Positions 36,779 through 44,212 of a DNA stretch of 46,055 bases are shown one piece after another. Position numbers and translations under genes: made by a program. The stretch is from assembly GCA_963644855.1 (NCBI GenBank), contig CAVIQL010000021.1, positions 1 to 46,055 on the forward strand, written 5' to 3'. Every line of letters starts with the position of its first letter. Within the stretch, counting starts at the first letter, position 1. Below the pieces are notes generated by a model that worked only from the letters and a program-made list of their open reading frames with translations, did not search any database and had not been told where the DNA came from. This DNA comes from UBA6398 sp963644855. GTDB lineage: Bacteria; Bacteroidota; Bacteroidia; Bacteroidales; Bacteroidaceae.

Positions 36779-37297
36779 TTATTCGGGACGTTCGCCCAAT
36801 GTTTTTAATACTCCATGAATGGTTTGTCCACCACTCTGAAGTGCAGAGATAACGTTCTTAGCAGGCGACTGCAAGAGAGCAACAATTTCTGCGATAACCT
36901 CGTTCTTGCTCTTCAACGCAACCAAAGCGCCAAGATTTTCTGCGCCTACATAGAAACTCTGTTCTGCATAAGCTGCTTTAAGACCAGGAATACCGTCTTT
37001 GCCTTTTTCTTTAATCAGTTTTGCAGGCACATTTGCTGTGTTGCAAAGCATGAGAGCGGTAGTACCCTTCAAACTGCCATAAAGAGGAGAATAATCAATT
37101 TCACTAGCCTCGAAAGCCTTGTGAAGCAATGTATTCTTAACTACAACCATCTTTATCTCACGTTTGAAGCACTCGCGACGAAGAGCTGTAGTATTCTCTG
37201 CATTCATTGCGGTTACGTCAACAAGATAAAAATTGGCGTATTCTTTAAGAAGAGCACCGATATTCTCGATTACTATAGTTTTTTGTTCCTTCTTCAT
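36779..37297 (-). CDS. rplJ: 50S ribosomal protein L10 (uL10)
   Basis: The 172-residue stalk base protein binds 23S rRNA and carries L7/L12 dimers on its C-terminal helix. The sequence shows VVVKNTLLHKAFE and GTTALMLCN, typical of the family. It starts 8 bases after the rplA stop. In other bacteria L10-L12 represses its own mRNA; with so little leader here, any such control would have to act within the upstream coding region. Confidence 0.97.
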   Translation of the reverse strand: MKKEQKTIVIENIGALLKEYANFYLVDVTAMNAENTTALRRECFKREIKMVVVKNTLLHKAFEASEIDYSPLYGSLKGTTALMLCNTANVPAKLIKEKGKDGIPGLKAAYAEQSFYVGAENLGALVALKSKNEVIAEIVALLQSPAKNVISALQSGGQTIHGVLKTLGERPE

Positions 37298-37305
37298 AAT
37301 TCAAA

Positions 37306-38013
37306 TTAATTTTGATCTTCGACCCCGATTGATTTCGGATCTACACGAAGTCCACGACTCATTGTGCTTGACAAGAAAATACTCTTGATATAAGTACCTT
37401 TAGCCGCAGCTGGTTTAAGTTTGATTATTGTATTGAGGAACTCTTTCGCATTCTGAGCGATCTTTTCAGGTGTGAATGATATTTTACCTATTGATGTATG
37501 AACAATACCCGATTTATCAACCTTAAAGTCAATTTTACCTTGTTTTACCTCACGCACAGCCTTTGCAACATCCATTGTTACAGTACCGCTCTTGGGGTTA
37601 GGCATTAGACCACGAGGACCAAGAACACGGCCCAAAGGTCCTAGTTTACCCATTATCGAAGGCATTGTGATAATAACATCAACATCAGTCCAGCCACCTT
37701 TGATCTTCTCAATATACTCGTCAAGACCTACATAGTCTGCTCCTGCCGCTTTTGCTGCTTCCTCCAAATCAGAAGTACAAAGACAAAGCACACGCACGGT
37801 TTTACCCGTTCCGTTAGGAAGAGAAACAACACCACGAACCATTTGATTTGCCTTGCGAGGATCTACTCCCAAACGCACATCAATGTCTAGAGAAGCATCA
37901 AACTTTGTAGTTGTTATTTCCTTAACAAGTTTCGATGCCTCACTAAGCGTATAAATCTTCCCTGCTTCAATTTTATCAGCTACAGACTTTTGATTTTTTG
38001 TCAGTTTACTCAT
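37306..38013 (-). CDS. rplA: 50S ribosomal protein L1 (uL1)
   Basis: The 235-residue L1 stalk protein has the signature segments VDVIITMPSIMGKLGPLGRVLGPRGLMPNPK (shown here in name only beyond IMGKLGPLGRVLGPRGLMP) and DKSGIVHTSIGKISF. L1 helps release deacylated tRNA and is a known translational repressor of the L11 operon in E. coli. It starts 20 bases after the rplK stop. Confidence 0.97.
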   Translation of the reverse strand: MSKLTKNQKSVADKIEAGKIYTLSEASKLVKEITTTKFDASLDIDVRLGVDPRKANQMVRGVVSLPNGTGKTVRVLCLCTSDLEEAAKAAGADYVGLDEYIEKIKGGWTDVDVIITMPSIMGKLGPLGRVLGPRGLMPNPKSGTVTMDVAKAVREVKQGKIDFKVDKSGIVHTSIGKISFTPEKIAQNAKEFLNTIIKLKPAAAKGTYIKSIFLSSTMSRGLRVDPKSIGVEDQN

Positions 38014-38033
38014 GTCTTAATTGAAGTTTTATG

Positions 38034-38474
38034 TTATTTGTTAGGGAAGTCCCCTTTTACGGTTATACCCATGCTACGAGCTGTGCCGGCTACCATTTTC
38101 ATAGCAGACTCTATGGTAAAGCAGTTCAAGTCGTTCATTTTATCTTCAGCAATAGCACGAACTTGATCCCATGTTACCTCAGCTACTTTCACACGGTTAG
38201 GCTCTGCAGATCCGCTTTTTTTCTTGGTAACTTCAAGCAATTGTATTGCAGCAGGAGGAGTCTTTACAACAAACGAAAATGATTTGTCTGTAAAATAAGT
38301 AATAACTACAGGCAATACTTTGCCTGCTTTTTCCTTAGTCCTGGCATTGAACTGCTTGCAGAAATCCATAATATTAATTCCCTTAGAACCCAAAGCAGGA
38401 CCTACGGGAGGCGAAGGATTTGCAGCGCCGCCTTTAATCTGTAATTTGATTAATCCAGCAACTTCTTTTGCCAT
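38034..38474 (-). CDS. rplK: 50S ribosomal protein L11 (uL11)
   Basis: The 146-residue protein binds the GTPase-associated region of 23S rRNA. It starts MAKEVAGLIKLQIKGG and has ANPSPPVGPALGSKGINIM and the ending AGTARSMGITVKGD. It lies 58 bases after nusG and is followed by rplA, the normal order. Confidence 0.98.
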   Translation of the reverse strand: MAKEVAGLIKLQIKGGAANPSPPVGPALGSKGINIMDFCKQFNARTKEKAGKVLPVVITYFTDKSFSFVVKTPPAAIQLLEVTKKKSGSAEPNRVKVAEVTWDQVRAIAEDKMNDLNCFTIESAMKMVAGTARSMGITVKGDFPNK

Positions 38475-38532
38475 TTTTGATCGTTTTAATAATGATTATT
38501 TCAAGAACCACACGACACGTAACATTATCATG

Positions 38533-39093
38533 CTATTCTTTTTCCACTTGCATAAAACCTAATTCGAGCGGAGTATTACGTCCAAATACTTTCACCGAAA
38601 CCGTAAGTTTCTTCTTCTCGTTATTGATTTCCTCAACAACACCACTGAAGTTACTAAATGGTCCCTCAGTAACCTTTACGCTTTCACCGACAACAAATTG
38701 TGGCAAGATTTCCTGGCTTTCATTTTCCATTTCGTCGATACTACCCAAAATGCGATTCACTTCGCTTGCACGAAGTGGTGCTGGATTTTCCATACCGCCG
38801 AGGAAACCCAAAACATTAGGAGTATAACGCAAATCCTGCGCTACCTCACCTACAAGTTTTGCCTCTACCAACACATAACCCGGCATAGAATTACGTTCTT
38901 TTACGACACGCTTTCCATTCGGGCTTGAATAAACTACTTTTTCTGTAGGAATAAGTACCTGCAACACATTGCCATTGAAGTGTCCGTTTTTTATACCGAG
39001 ATCGATATATTCTTTAACTTTTCCTTCTTTGCCACTTACTGCACGTAGTACATACCACCTCATTTCTGCGGGTGTAGTAGTTTTATTTTCCAT
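38533..39093 (-). CDS. nusG: Transcription termination/antitermination protein NusG
   Basis: The 186-residue protein has the NGN domain (WYVLRAVSGKEGKVKEYI, then MPGYVLVEA and GFLGG) and a C-terminal KOW domain (VGESVKVTEGPFSNFSGVVEEIN). It couples RNA polymerase to Rho or the ribosome. It starts 15 bases after the secE stop, the usual secE-nusG pair. Confidence 0.97.
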   Translation of the reverse strand: MENKTTTPAEMRWYVLRAVSGKEGKVKEYIDLGIKNGHFNGNVLQVLIPTEKVVYSSPNGKRVVKERNSMPGYVLVEAKLVGEVAQDLRYTPNVLGFLGGMENPAPLRASEVNRILGSIDEMENESQEILPQFVVGESVKVTEGPFSNFSGVVEEINNEKKKLTVSVKVFGRNTPLELGFMQVEKE

Positions 39094-39108
39094 TACAGAT
39101 AAAATAGA

Positions 39109-39300
39109 TTAATGCGGATAGACGTTTTCCATTATCAATTGGAAGCATTGGTCTATAGCAAAGACCACCAATGCAATGATTATGGAAGCTGTCAAAACAA
39201 CCACTGCATTGTGTGCCAATTCACGGCTTGAAGGCCAAGTTGTCTTATACGCAAGTTCTTCATAAGAAGCCTTGCAATATGCAAATGCTTTCTTCAACAT
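39109..39300 (-). CDS. secE: Preprotein translocase subunit SecE
   Basis: The 63-residue protein has one C-terminal transmembrane segment (NAVVVLTASIIIALVVFAIDQCFQLIM) preceded by the amphipathic helix ELAYKTTWPSSREL, which carries the conserved TWPS block. It clamps SecY in the translocon. It lies between tRNA-Trp (19 bases upstream) and nusG. Confidence 0.95.
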   Translation of the reverse strand: MLKKAFAYCKASYEELAYKTTWPSSRELAHNAVVVLTASIIIALVVFAIDQCFQLIMENVYPH

Positions 39301-39319
39301 GTTTTTATTTTCTTTTCTG

Positions 39320-39393
39320 CACGGGAAGAGAGACTCGAACTCCCGACACCTGGTTTTGGAGACCAGTGCTCTACCAAACTGAGCTATTCCCGT
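39320..39393 (-). tRNA. tRNA-Trp (anticodon CCA)
   Basis: The minus strand folds as a cloverleaf with acceptor arms ACGGGAA and TTCCCGT, anticodon stem CTGGT/ACCAG around CTCCAAA, and TTCGAGT in the T loop. The 3' CCA is not encoded. It lies within the operon between tuf and secE, a common Bacteroidota arrangement. Confidence 0.97.
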
Positions 39394-39399
39394 AATAAA

Positions 39400-39428
39400 G
39401 ACTTCCGTCTACAAAAGGCGGAAGCCTT
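39400..39428 (-). terminator. Weak hairpin after tuf
   Basis: On the minus strand GGCTTCCGCC pairs with GACGGAAGTC (one G-U, one mismatch), followed only by TTTATT before tRNA-Trp begins. It may be a partial terminator or a processing site that sets tuf apart from the downstream genes. Confidence 0.4.
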
Positions 39429-39451
39429 ATTTTTATTTACTAAGCGATTGA

Positions 39452-40639
39452 TTAGTCAAACACCTGAGTAATCTGACCAGAGCCTACTGTACGACCACCT
39501 TCGCGGATAGCGAAACGAAGACCTACATTAAGAGCTACAGGGTAGATAAGTTCTACAGTGATTTCAACATTATCGCCTGGCATTACCATTTCAGTTCCTT
39601 CCGGAAGAGAGATTTCACCGGTGCAGTCCATTGTACGAAGATAGAACTGAGGACGATACTTGTTTCCGAACGGAGTATGACGACCACCTTCTTCTTTCTT
39701 CAATACATAGATAGAAGCCTTGAATTTTGAGTGAGGAGTGATTGCACCCGGGTGGGTAATTACCATACCTCTCTTAATCTCTGCCTTATCAATACCACGG
39801 AGAAGAAGACCTACGTTATCACCAGCTTCACCTTCGTCAAGAATCTTACGGAACATTTCAACGCCAGTTACAACCGACTTCTTATCTTCACCAAGACCGA
39901 GAATCTGAACTTCGTCGCCAACCTTTACTTTACCAGTTTCGATACGACCAGTTGCTACAGTACCACGACCAGTGATTGAGAAGATATCCTCAACAGGCAT
40001 AAGGAATGGTTTATCAACCTCACGTTGGGGCTCCTGAATCCACTCATCAACATTGTCCATAAGTTCCATAACTTTGTCTTCCCACTTAGCAACACCATTG
40101 AGTGCACCAAGAGCAGAACCACGAACAATAGGAGTATCTTCTTCGTAGTCATATTGCGTAAGAAGTTCACGCATTTCCATTTCTACGAGTTCGAGCATTT
40201 CTTCGTCTTCAACGAGGTCGCACTTGTTAAGGAATACAACAAGACGAGGAACGTTTACCTGGCGAGCCAAAAGAATGTGCTCACGAGTCTGGGGCATAGG
40301 ACCGTCAGTTGCAGCAACAACGATAATAGCGCCGTCCATCTGAGCAGCACCAGTTACCATGTTCTTCACATAGTCGGCGTGTCCCGGGCAGTCTACATGT
40401 GCATAATGACGTTTTGTAGTTTCATATTCAATATGAGCAGTATTGATAGTAATACCACGCTCTTTCTCTTCAGGAGCATTGTCAATCTGATCGAAAGACT
40501 TAACGTCTTCGCCGGTGCCCAAACGCTCATGGAGAACTTTGGAAATGGCAGCTGTAAGAGTTGTCTTTCCGTGGTCTACGTGACCAATAGTACCGATGTT
40601 AACATGCGGTTTGGTACGCACAAATTGTTCTTTAGCCAT
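39452..40639 (-). CDS. tuf: Elongation factor Tu
   Basis: The 395-residue GTPase delivers aminoacyl-tRNA to the ribosome. It has the G1 motif GHVDHGKTT (18-26), DCPGHADYVKNM, and NKCD, followed by domains 2 and 3 ending RTVGSGQITQVF. It is complete and sits between tRNA-Thr and tRNA-Trp in the long minus-strand unit. Confidence 0.99.
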   Translation of the reverse strand: MAKEQFVRTKPHVNIGTIGHVDHGKTTLTAAISKVLHERLGTGEDVKSFDQIDNAPEEKERGITINTAHIEYETTKRHYAHVDCPGHADYVKNMVTGAAQMDGAIIVVAATDGPMPQTREHILLARQVNVPRLVVFLNKCDLVEDEEMLELVEMEMRELLTQYDYEEDTPIVRGSALGALNGVAKWEDKVMELMDNVDEWIQEPQREVDKPFLMPVEDIFSITGRGTVATGRIETGKVKVGDEVQILGLGEDKKSVVTGVEMFRKILDEGEAGDNVGLLLRGIDKAEIKRGMVITHPGAITPHSKFKASIYVLKKEEGGRHTPFGNKYRPQFYLRTMDCTGEISLPEGTEMVMPGDNVEITVELIYPVALNVGLRFAIREGGRTVGSGQITQVFD

Positions 40640-40703
40640 AGCTTTACTCTTTTATAATTGTTATTTCAGTGAATATTCTTCACATTGTTATTTCTAACCA
40701 AAG

Positions 40704-40775
<72 letters not shown>

Positions 40776-40782
40776 AAAATAG

Positions 40783-40855
40783 AGCGGAAAACGGGACTCA
40801 AACCCGCGACCCCCAGCTTGGAAGGCTAGTGCTCTATCGACTGAGCTATTTCCGC
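40783..40855 (-). tRNA. tRNA-Gly (anticodon TCC)
   Basis: Acceptor arms GCGGAAA and TTTCCGC, anticodon loop CTTCCAA flanked by CTAGC and GCTGG (one wobble pair), and a TTTGAGT T loop form a normal cloverleaf. CCA is not encoded. It is 7 bases upstream of tRNA-Thr in transcription order. Confidence 0.96.
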
Positions 40856-40877
40856 AATTTTCTATTTTCTTTTTATG

Positions 40878-40960
40878 TGGGCAAGGACGGATTCGAACCA
40901 CCGAAGGCGAAAGCCAGCAGATTTACAGTCTGCCCCATTTGACCGCTCTGGAACTTGCCC
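40878..40960 (-). tRNA. tRNA-Tyr (anticodon GTA)
   Basis: Acceptor arms GGGCAAG and CTTGCCC, anticodon stem CAGA/TCTG around CTGTAAA, and a long variable arm (GGCTTTCGCC type) identify a class II tRNA for tyrosine. It is the first gene of the tRNA-tuf-rpo unit. Confidence 0.97.
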
Positions 40961-40993
40961 ATAAAATTTCGCCGCATACATTTTTCAAATGCT

Positions 40994-41065
40994 TTTGCAG
41001 CCGTCCCGAGTGTTGTAGTGTTCCCGAAACGGCTGCAAAGTTACTTATTAAATTCAAATTGCAAA
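40994..41065 (-). promoter_or_regulatory. Promoter of the tRNA-tuf-ribosomal unit with overlapping inverted repeat
   Basis: On the minus strand TTTG (41062-41065) and TAACTTTG (41036-41043) are 18 bases apart, a near-consensus promoter with a predicted start near 41029. An 11-bp perfect inverted repeat, TTTGCAGCCGT at 40994-41004 and ACGGCTGCAAA at 41029-41039, overlaps the -7 box and the first bases of the transcript. It could be an operator or a 5' hairpin; no T run follows, so it is not a clear terminator for hpf. Confidence 0.7.
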
Positions 41066-41083
41066 ATTTTTGCGGCATTTTTT

Positions 41084-41389
41084 TTAGTGTCCGCGTTGTT
41101 TTTCTTTATACTTTGCTAATTGTCTCTGCAAAGCATCGACGCAAAGGTCAACTCCTTCTTCAAAAGTATCGCATGTTTTCTCGGCGAAAAGTTCGTCGTT
41201 AGGCACTGAGATACGAATGCCCGTCGATTTGTTTTTCGCGGTTTCGGGTTTCACTACTTTCAGCGTTACTTCGGCCGTTCCGAGTTGGTCGCTTGCTTTT
41301 GCGAGCTTGGCGAGTTTTTTCTCGATGAATTCGTACAGCTTTTCGTTGACATCGAAGCGAATTGATTTAATCTTCAGTTCCATATTCAT
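41084..41389 (-). CDS. hpf: Ribosome hibernation promoting factor, short HPF/RaiA type
   Basis: The 101-residue protein binds the small ribosomal subunit in slow growth and promotes inactive ribosomes. It has the family layout: MELKIKSIRFDVNEKLYEFIEKKLAKL, ending with FEEGVDLCVDALQRQLAKYKEK. It is the short form without the dimerising C-terminal domain. It starts 6 bases after the xerC stop, so the two are cotranscribed, a usual Bacteroidales pair. Confidence 0.92.
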   Translation of the reverse strand: MNMELKIKSIRFDVNEKLYEFIEKKLAKLAKASDQLGTAEVTLKVVKPETAKNKSTGIRISVPNDELFAEKTCDTFEEGVDLCVDALQRQLAKYKEKQRGH

Positions 41390-41395
41390 ATCTTT

Positions 41396-42283
41396 TTATG
41401 CCCTTGGGTGGGCGAGTTGATAATTTTTTTTCAATTCTTCGAGTGAAGTGTGGGTATATATTTCGGTTGTAGCAAGGCTTTCATGACCGAGCAGACGCTT
41501 CACGGCTTCAAGATCTGCTCCGTGATTGAGCATTGCAGTTGCGAAAGAATGGCGCAACACATGGGGCGAGCGTTTTTTCATTGTGGTTACGAGAGCCAGT
41601 TCCTTGTTTACAATTTCCCTAACAGCCACATTTGTCAGCCGCCGCCCTTTTTCGTCAGCAAACAGAGCCGCATTGTTGTTTCCGCCATACTTTTCCAGGA
41701 AACTTTTCGCCGTTGCCAGCAATTTCGGAACTATCGGAACGATGCGTTGCTTGTTTCTTTTTCCGGTAACCTTGATTTGTTTTGCGCTGAAATCCACATC
41801 GCCTACATTTAGCGAGGTTAGTTCCGAGAGGCGTATTCCTGTATCGTAAAACATTTCCACGATAAAATGGTTGCGTTGCCCTTCGAATGTTGATACCACC
41901 GGGATATCGTCCAACAATCTGTCCATATCTGCTTCTTTCACGAAATATGGCAAGGATTTTTCCTTTTTTGGTCCGAGTATACGTTGTGTGGGATCGGAAT
42001 CGTAGCGGTTTGTAATGGAAAGGAATTTGAAATAGCTGCGCACAGAACTCAGACGGCGGTTTACAGATGCGGCAGAATTTCCATCTTCCATCATCGAAGC
42101 CAGCCAGCGTCGCAAACAGCGTTCGTCTATTCGGGAGTCGTCTAAAATCTCATCTATTTCCAGCCCCAGGGCATTGCGAGCGTAGGTTTCAAACTTCGCA
42201 AGGTCGCGCGCGTAGCTTTCCACAGTGAGAGTCGAATAGTTGCGCTCGTATTTTAGGTAATCACAAAATTCATTTATAAACAT
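41396..42283 (-). CDS. xerC: Tyrosine recombinase, XerC-like
   Basis: The protein (295 residues from the ATG at 42283) resolves chromosome dimers with a partner recombinase at dif. Its core-binding domain begins FINEFCDYLKYERNYSTLTVE. The catalytic residues are in TGIRLSEL (Arg), HVLRHSFAT (His, Arg) and LGHESLATTEIYTH (His, nucleophile Tyr). A GTG at 42307 would add eight residues but lies inside an inverted repeat. The ATG gives the normal family start. Its place between rpsU and hpf is a housekeeping context, so this is not a transposon or integron enzyme. Confidence 0.92.
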   Translation of the reverse strand: MFINEFCDYLKYERNYSTLTVESYARDLAKFETYARNALGLEIDEILDDSRIDERCLRRWLASMMEDGNSAASVNRRLSSVRSYFKFLSITNRYDSDPTQRILGPKKEKSLPYFVKEADMDRLLDDIPVVSTFEGQRNHFIVEMFYDTGIRLSELTSLNVGDVDFSAKQIKVTGKRNKQRIVPIVPKLLATAKSFLEKYGGNNNAALFADEKGRRLTNVAVREIVNKELALVTTMKKRSPHVLRHSFATAMLNHGADLEAVKRLLGHESLATTEIYTHTSLEELKKNYQLAHPRA

Positions 42284-42285
42284 AA

Positions 42286-42316
42286 ATTCGTTACGTGATT
42301 GTTTCACGCAACGAAT
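42286..42316 (-). promoter_or_regulatory. Inverted repeat directly before the xerC start
   Basis: ATTCGTT-A-CGTG (42286-42297) and CACG-C-AACGAAT (42305-42316) form an 11-of-12 bp inverted repeat with a 7-base centre, ending two bases before the ATG at 42283. In RNA it would hide the ribosome-binding region; in DNA it could be an operator. No proof of either. Confidence 0.5.
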
Positions 42317-42326
42317 ATAAACAAAT

Positions 42327-42356
42327 TTTCCCGAAGACCAAAGCGTCTCCGGGAAA
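42327..42356 (-). terminator. Probable rpsU terminator
   Basis: On the minus strand TTTCCCGGAGAC pairs with GTCTTCGGGAAA over 12 bp (one G-U) with a six-base loop. The U tract after it is weak (ATTTGTTT), so some transcription may continue into xerC-hpf. Confidence 0.6.
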
Positions 42357-42400
42357 TTATTTTTCTTCTTATATATAATGTATAAGAAAGCGTGCGAGGA

Positions 42401-42595
42401 TTAGTCCTCTTTCTCTGCGTTGAGCTTCTGCACGTAGATTGCGTGCTCCATGTTCAAACGGCGAACTACTGAAGGCTTATTAAACTGCTGACGGCTGCGC
42501 AATTCCTTCACCACGCCTGTCTTTTCAAATTTGCGCTTGAATTTTTTCAAAGCTCTTTCGATGTTTTCGCCTTCTTTTACAGGTACTACGATCAT
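42401..42595 (-). CDS. rpsU: 30S ribosomal protein S21 (bS21)
   Basis: The 64-residue basic protein starts MIVVPVKEGENIERALKKFKRKFEKTGVVKELR, the family signature, and binds near the anti-Shine-Dalgarno end of 16S rRNA. It has its own consensus promoter at 42685-42715 and a hairpin terminator. Bacteroidota S21 is known to help sequester the anti-Shine-Dalgarno sequence, which fits the rarity of clear ribosome-binding sites in this window. Confidence 0.95.
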   Translation of the reverse strand: MIVVPVKEGENIERALKKFKRKFEKTGVVKELRSRQQFNKPSVVRRLNMEHAIYVQKLNAEKED

Positions 42596-42684
42596 GTTTG
42601 TTATTAATTTATTATTAGTTTATTATATTCTTATTTCCCGACATTTCTATGGGCTTTATGCCCCTCTGTCGAATTTCACGGCTG

Positions 42685-42715
42685 CAAAATTAGTCATACT
42701 TTTGTGATATGCAAA
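42685..42715 (-). promoter_or_regulatory. Promoter of rpsU
   Basis: On the minus strand TTTG (42712-42715) and TAATTTTG (42685-42692) are 19 bases apart, an exact Bacteroidota consensus. Transcription should begin near 42678, giving a leader of about 83 bases with a small GGGC/GCCC hairpin near 42650-42664. The rest of 42596-42837 shows no gene. Confidence 0.82.
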
Positions 42716-42837
42716 AAATTAGTGCAACTTTTTTTGCTTTGCCGCTAAAAAACATGTTCTTTGCCGTTGCTTTTCGCACACTCTGATTTTCAGACCTTAC
42801 GACATTTGTCTTTGCAAAACTCACGGGGGCACGCATT

Positions 42838-42874
42838 AAAAAGCGGAGCCGGAATTTAATTTTCCGCCCCGCTC
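42838..42874 (-). terminator. Terminator of the HU and small-peptide genes
   Basis: On the minus strand AGCGGGGCGGAA pairs with TTCCGGCTCCGCT (one mismatch and one bulge) and is followed by TTTTTAAT. It lies 22 bases after the stop of the 33-residue peptide gene, which supports that gene being real. Confidence 0.75.
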
Positions 42875-42896
42875 TGCGCTATTTTTTAGCTATACT

Positions 42897-42998
42897 TCAG
42901 GCTTTGCTGTTGCTTCCTGCGCTTCCCGCCAAGGCTGCGAGCAGAGCTTTTAGTATACGTACTACGATTTCTATGAGTTTTTTGGTTCGTTCGTTCAT
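42897..42998 (-). CDS. 33-residue hydrophobic peptide (smalltalk-like)
   Basis: The short ORF starts MNERTKKLIEIVVRILKALL and continues AALAGSAGSNSKA: a charged start, one hydrophobic helix and a Gly/Ser end. Small proteins of this shape next to HU-type genes are known in Bacteroidales under the name smalltalk protein; the assignment is by size, shape and position, not by clear identity, and no function is known. It ends 22 bases before a terminator and follows the HU gene by 84 bases. An in-frame stop 33 bases upstream fixes the start to this ATG. A strong GGGAGGA at 43046-43052 lies 47 bases upstream, before two tiny overlapping ORFs. Confidence 0.6.
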   Translation of the reverse strand: MNERTKKLIEIVVRILKALLAALAGSAGSNSKA

Positions 42999-43082
42999 TG
43001 TTTTGTTGTTTTTATGGTTGTTTTCATGGTTTCATTGCGCTTTGTTCCTCCCGGCGCGGAGCATGGCGCAAGTTTTTCAAGG

Positions 43083-43514
43083 TTAGGCGTTGGGATCTAC
43101 ATCGCCGCCGTTGTCAGAACTGGTTTCTTCGTCCTTGGTCAAGAGCTTAATGTTTTGATTGGTCAGGGCAAAAGCCGAGCGCATTGCGGAACTTCGGGTA
43201 AAGCGCACCATCACACGCAAAATATTGCTTTTCTTGAAATCATCTTTATTGGTTGCGCCCTTCGACTGCACGGTAGCGCGAAAAGCTCCAAGGTCGCCAA
43301 ACCTCACACTCTTGCCGTCCTGCAACTGCAATATTATTTGTTCTTGCAAAGAAGAGAGCACGGCTTTTATATCATGAGCGGTGAGGGTGCACTCGCGGCT
43401 TATGTTTTCTGCCACTTGGTTGAGGGTTACATACGATGCGGTGTTGACCGATGCATAATACTTAGAAGTTCCGTCTTTGGGGTTCTTGCGCTTAATTACA
43501 TTGTAGTAAATCAT
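43083..43514 (-). CDS. HU-family DNA-binding protein (HU-HIG type)
   Basis: The 143-residue protein resembles the Bacteroidales HU-related family that starts MIYYNVIKRKNP and has the HU-like helix pair and arm (LQLQDGKSVRFGDLGAFRATVQSKG). It then has an acidic tail (KDEETSSDNGGDVDPNA). It probably binds DNA as a dimer with a nucleoid or regulatory role. It is followed by the 33-residue peptide gene. It should not be equated with the housekeeping HU (about 90 residues), which is not in this window. Confidence 0.85.
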   Translation of the reverse strand: MIYYNVIKRKNPKDGTSKYYASVNTASYVTLNQVAENISRECTLTAHDIKAVLSSLQEQIILQLQDGKSVRFGDLGAFRATVQSKGATNKDDFKKSNILRVMVRFTRSSAMRSAFALTNQNIKLLTKDEETSSDNGGDVDPNA

Positions 43515-43596
43515 GGTTTTGTTTGTTTTTGATAGGTTAGTAATTTAGTTTTTGCTTGTCGTGAGAGACCTTGTGCGGCGTCATGCGACTTGCGTA

Positions 43597-43619
43597 TCAA
43601 CGTTGACGATGCAAAGATA
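43597..43619 (-). promoter_or_regulatory. -7 box of the HU-family gene with palindrome at the start site
   Basis: TATCTTTG on the minus strand (43612-43619) fits TAnnTTTG. No -33 TTTG is seen. The 10-base palindrome TCAACGTTGA at 43597-43606 covers the predicted transcription start, a place where a repressor could act. The leader is about 90 bases. Confidence 0.5.
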
Positions 43620-43840
43620 CGTTGCTTCCCCACCGCGTTGAAGCTATATGAATGCAAAACGGCGGCAAAACCGCAAGCGTTTCACTTGCAAACGTTCTGA
43701 AACACAACAGCCAATATTTTTTTTGCAAAAATCAGCACCTGCCATTTTTCAAGTCCCACATCATTGCTGCCATACCTTATATATATAATATGTATAGGCA
43801 CAAGAAAAATGTACGAAAACACATGCGAAATTCTTCATCA

Positions 43841-43924
43841 AATATCATTTTTCTAATATCCGACATTTTTCAAATAATGTCCGATATTTTTTAAATAATG
43901 TCTGACATTATTTTTGCGATATCC
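43841..43924. repeat. Intergenic 21-bp palindrome array, copy G
   Basis: Perfect cores RTCNGAY are centred at 43861, 43882 and 43903, exactly 21 bases apart, with a near-core (ATCAAAT) at 43840. The left linker is ATCATTTTTCTAAT, the inner ones TTTTTCAAATAAT and TTTTTTAAATAAT, and the right TTATTTTTGCGAT. It sits between the divergent HU and last surface protein genes. Elsewhere in 43620-44077 I see only AT-rich sequence with a TATTATATAATA palindrome at 44018-44029. Confidence 0.8.
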
Positions 43925-44077
43925 CGACTTAGAAATTCCACGCTCCAATAGGCTTTTACAAAGGCAGACATCCACGCTTTTATCTCCCGCCCAACAATTA
44001 TTTTGCGGCTTACCCTATATTATATAATAGGTACTTATCAACAAAATGCCTATATATGTCTTTTTTAATAAAATTTA

Positions 44078-44122
44078 CCCCCCCCATTTTGCGGCGCAAA
44101 TCAAAAATAATCTATATATTCG
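44078..44122 (+). promoter_or_regulatory. C8 tract and candidate promoter of the last gene
   Basis: A run of eight C (44078-44085) is followed by TTTG at 44088-44091 and TATATTCG at 44115-44122. The -7 box has one mismatch and the spacing of 23 is longer than usual, so the promoter is weak or misassigned. If it is real, a change in C-run length would alter the sequence next to the -33 box. Confidence 0.4.
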
Positions 44123-44212
44123 CAAAGTAAATCGGCGGCTTACCATGAAATTCCATGAAACATTGCTGCCACAACTATTTGAAATTTTTATGTTTAACAA
44201 ATTATTTCTATC

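Noticed and set aside
41396..42307. The tyrosine recombinase as a mobile-element integrase
   Set aside because: It lies in the conserved rpsU-xerC-hpf context with no attachment-site repeats or cargo genes, and has XerC-like length.
43652..43894. An 80-codon plus-strand ORF between the HU gene and repeat G
   Set aside because: It runs into repeat copy G, has no promoter or family likeness, and its composition matches non-coding AT-rich DNA.
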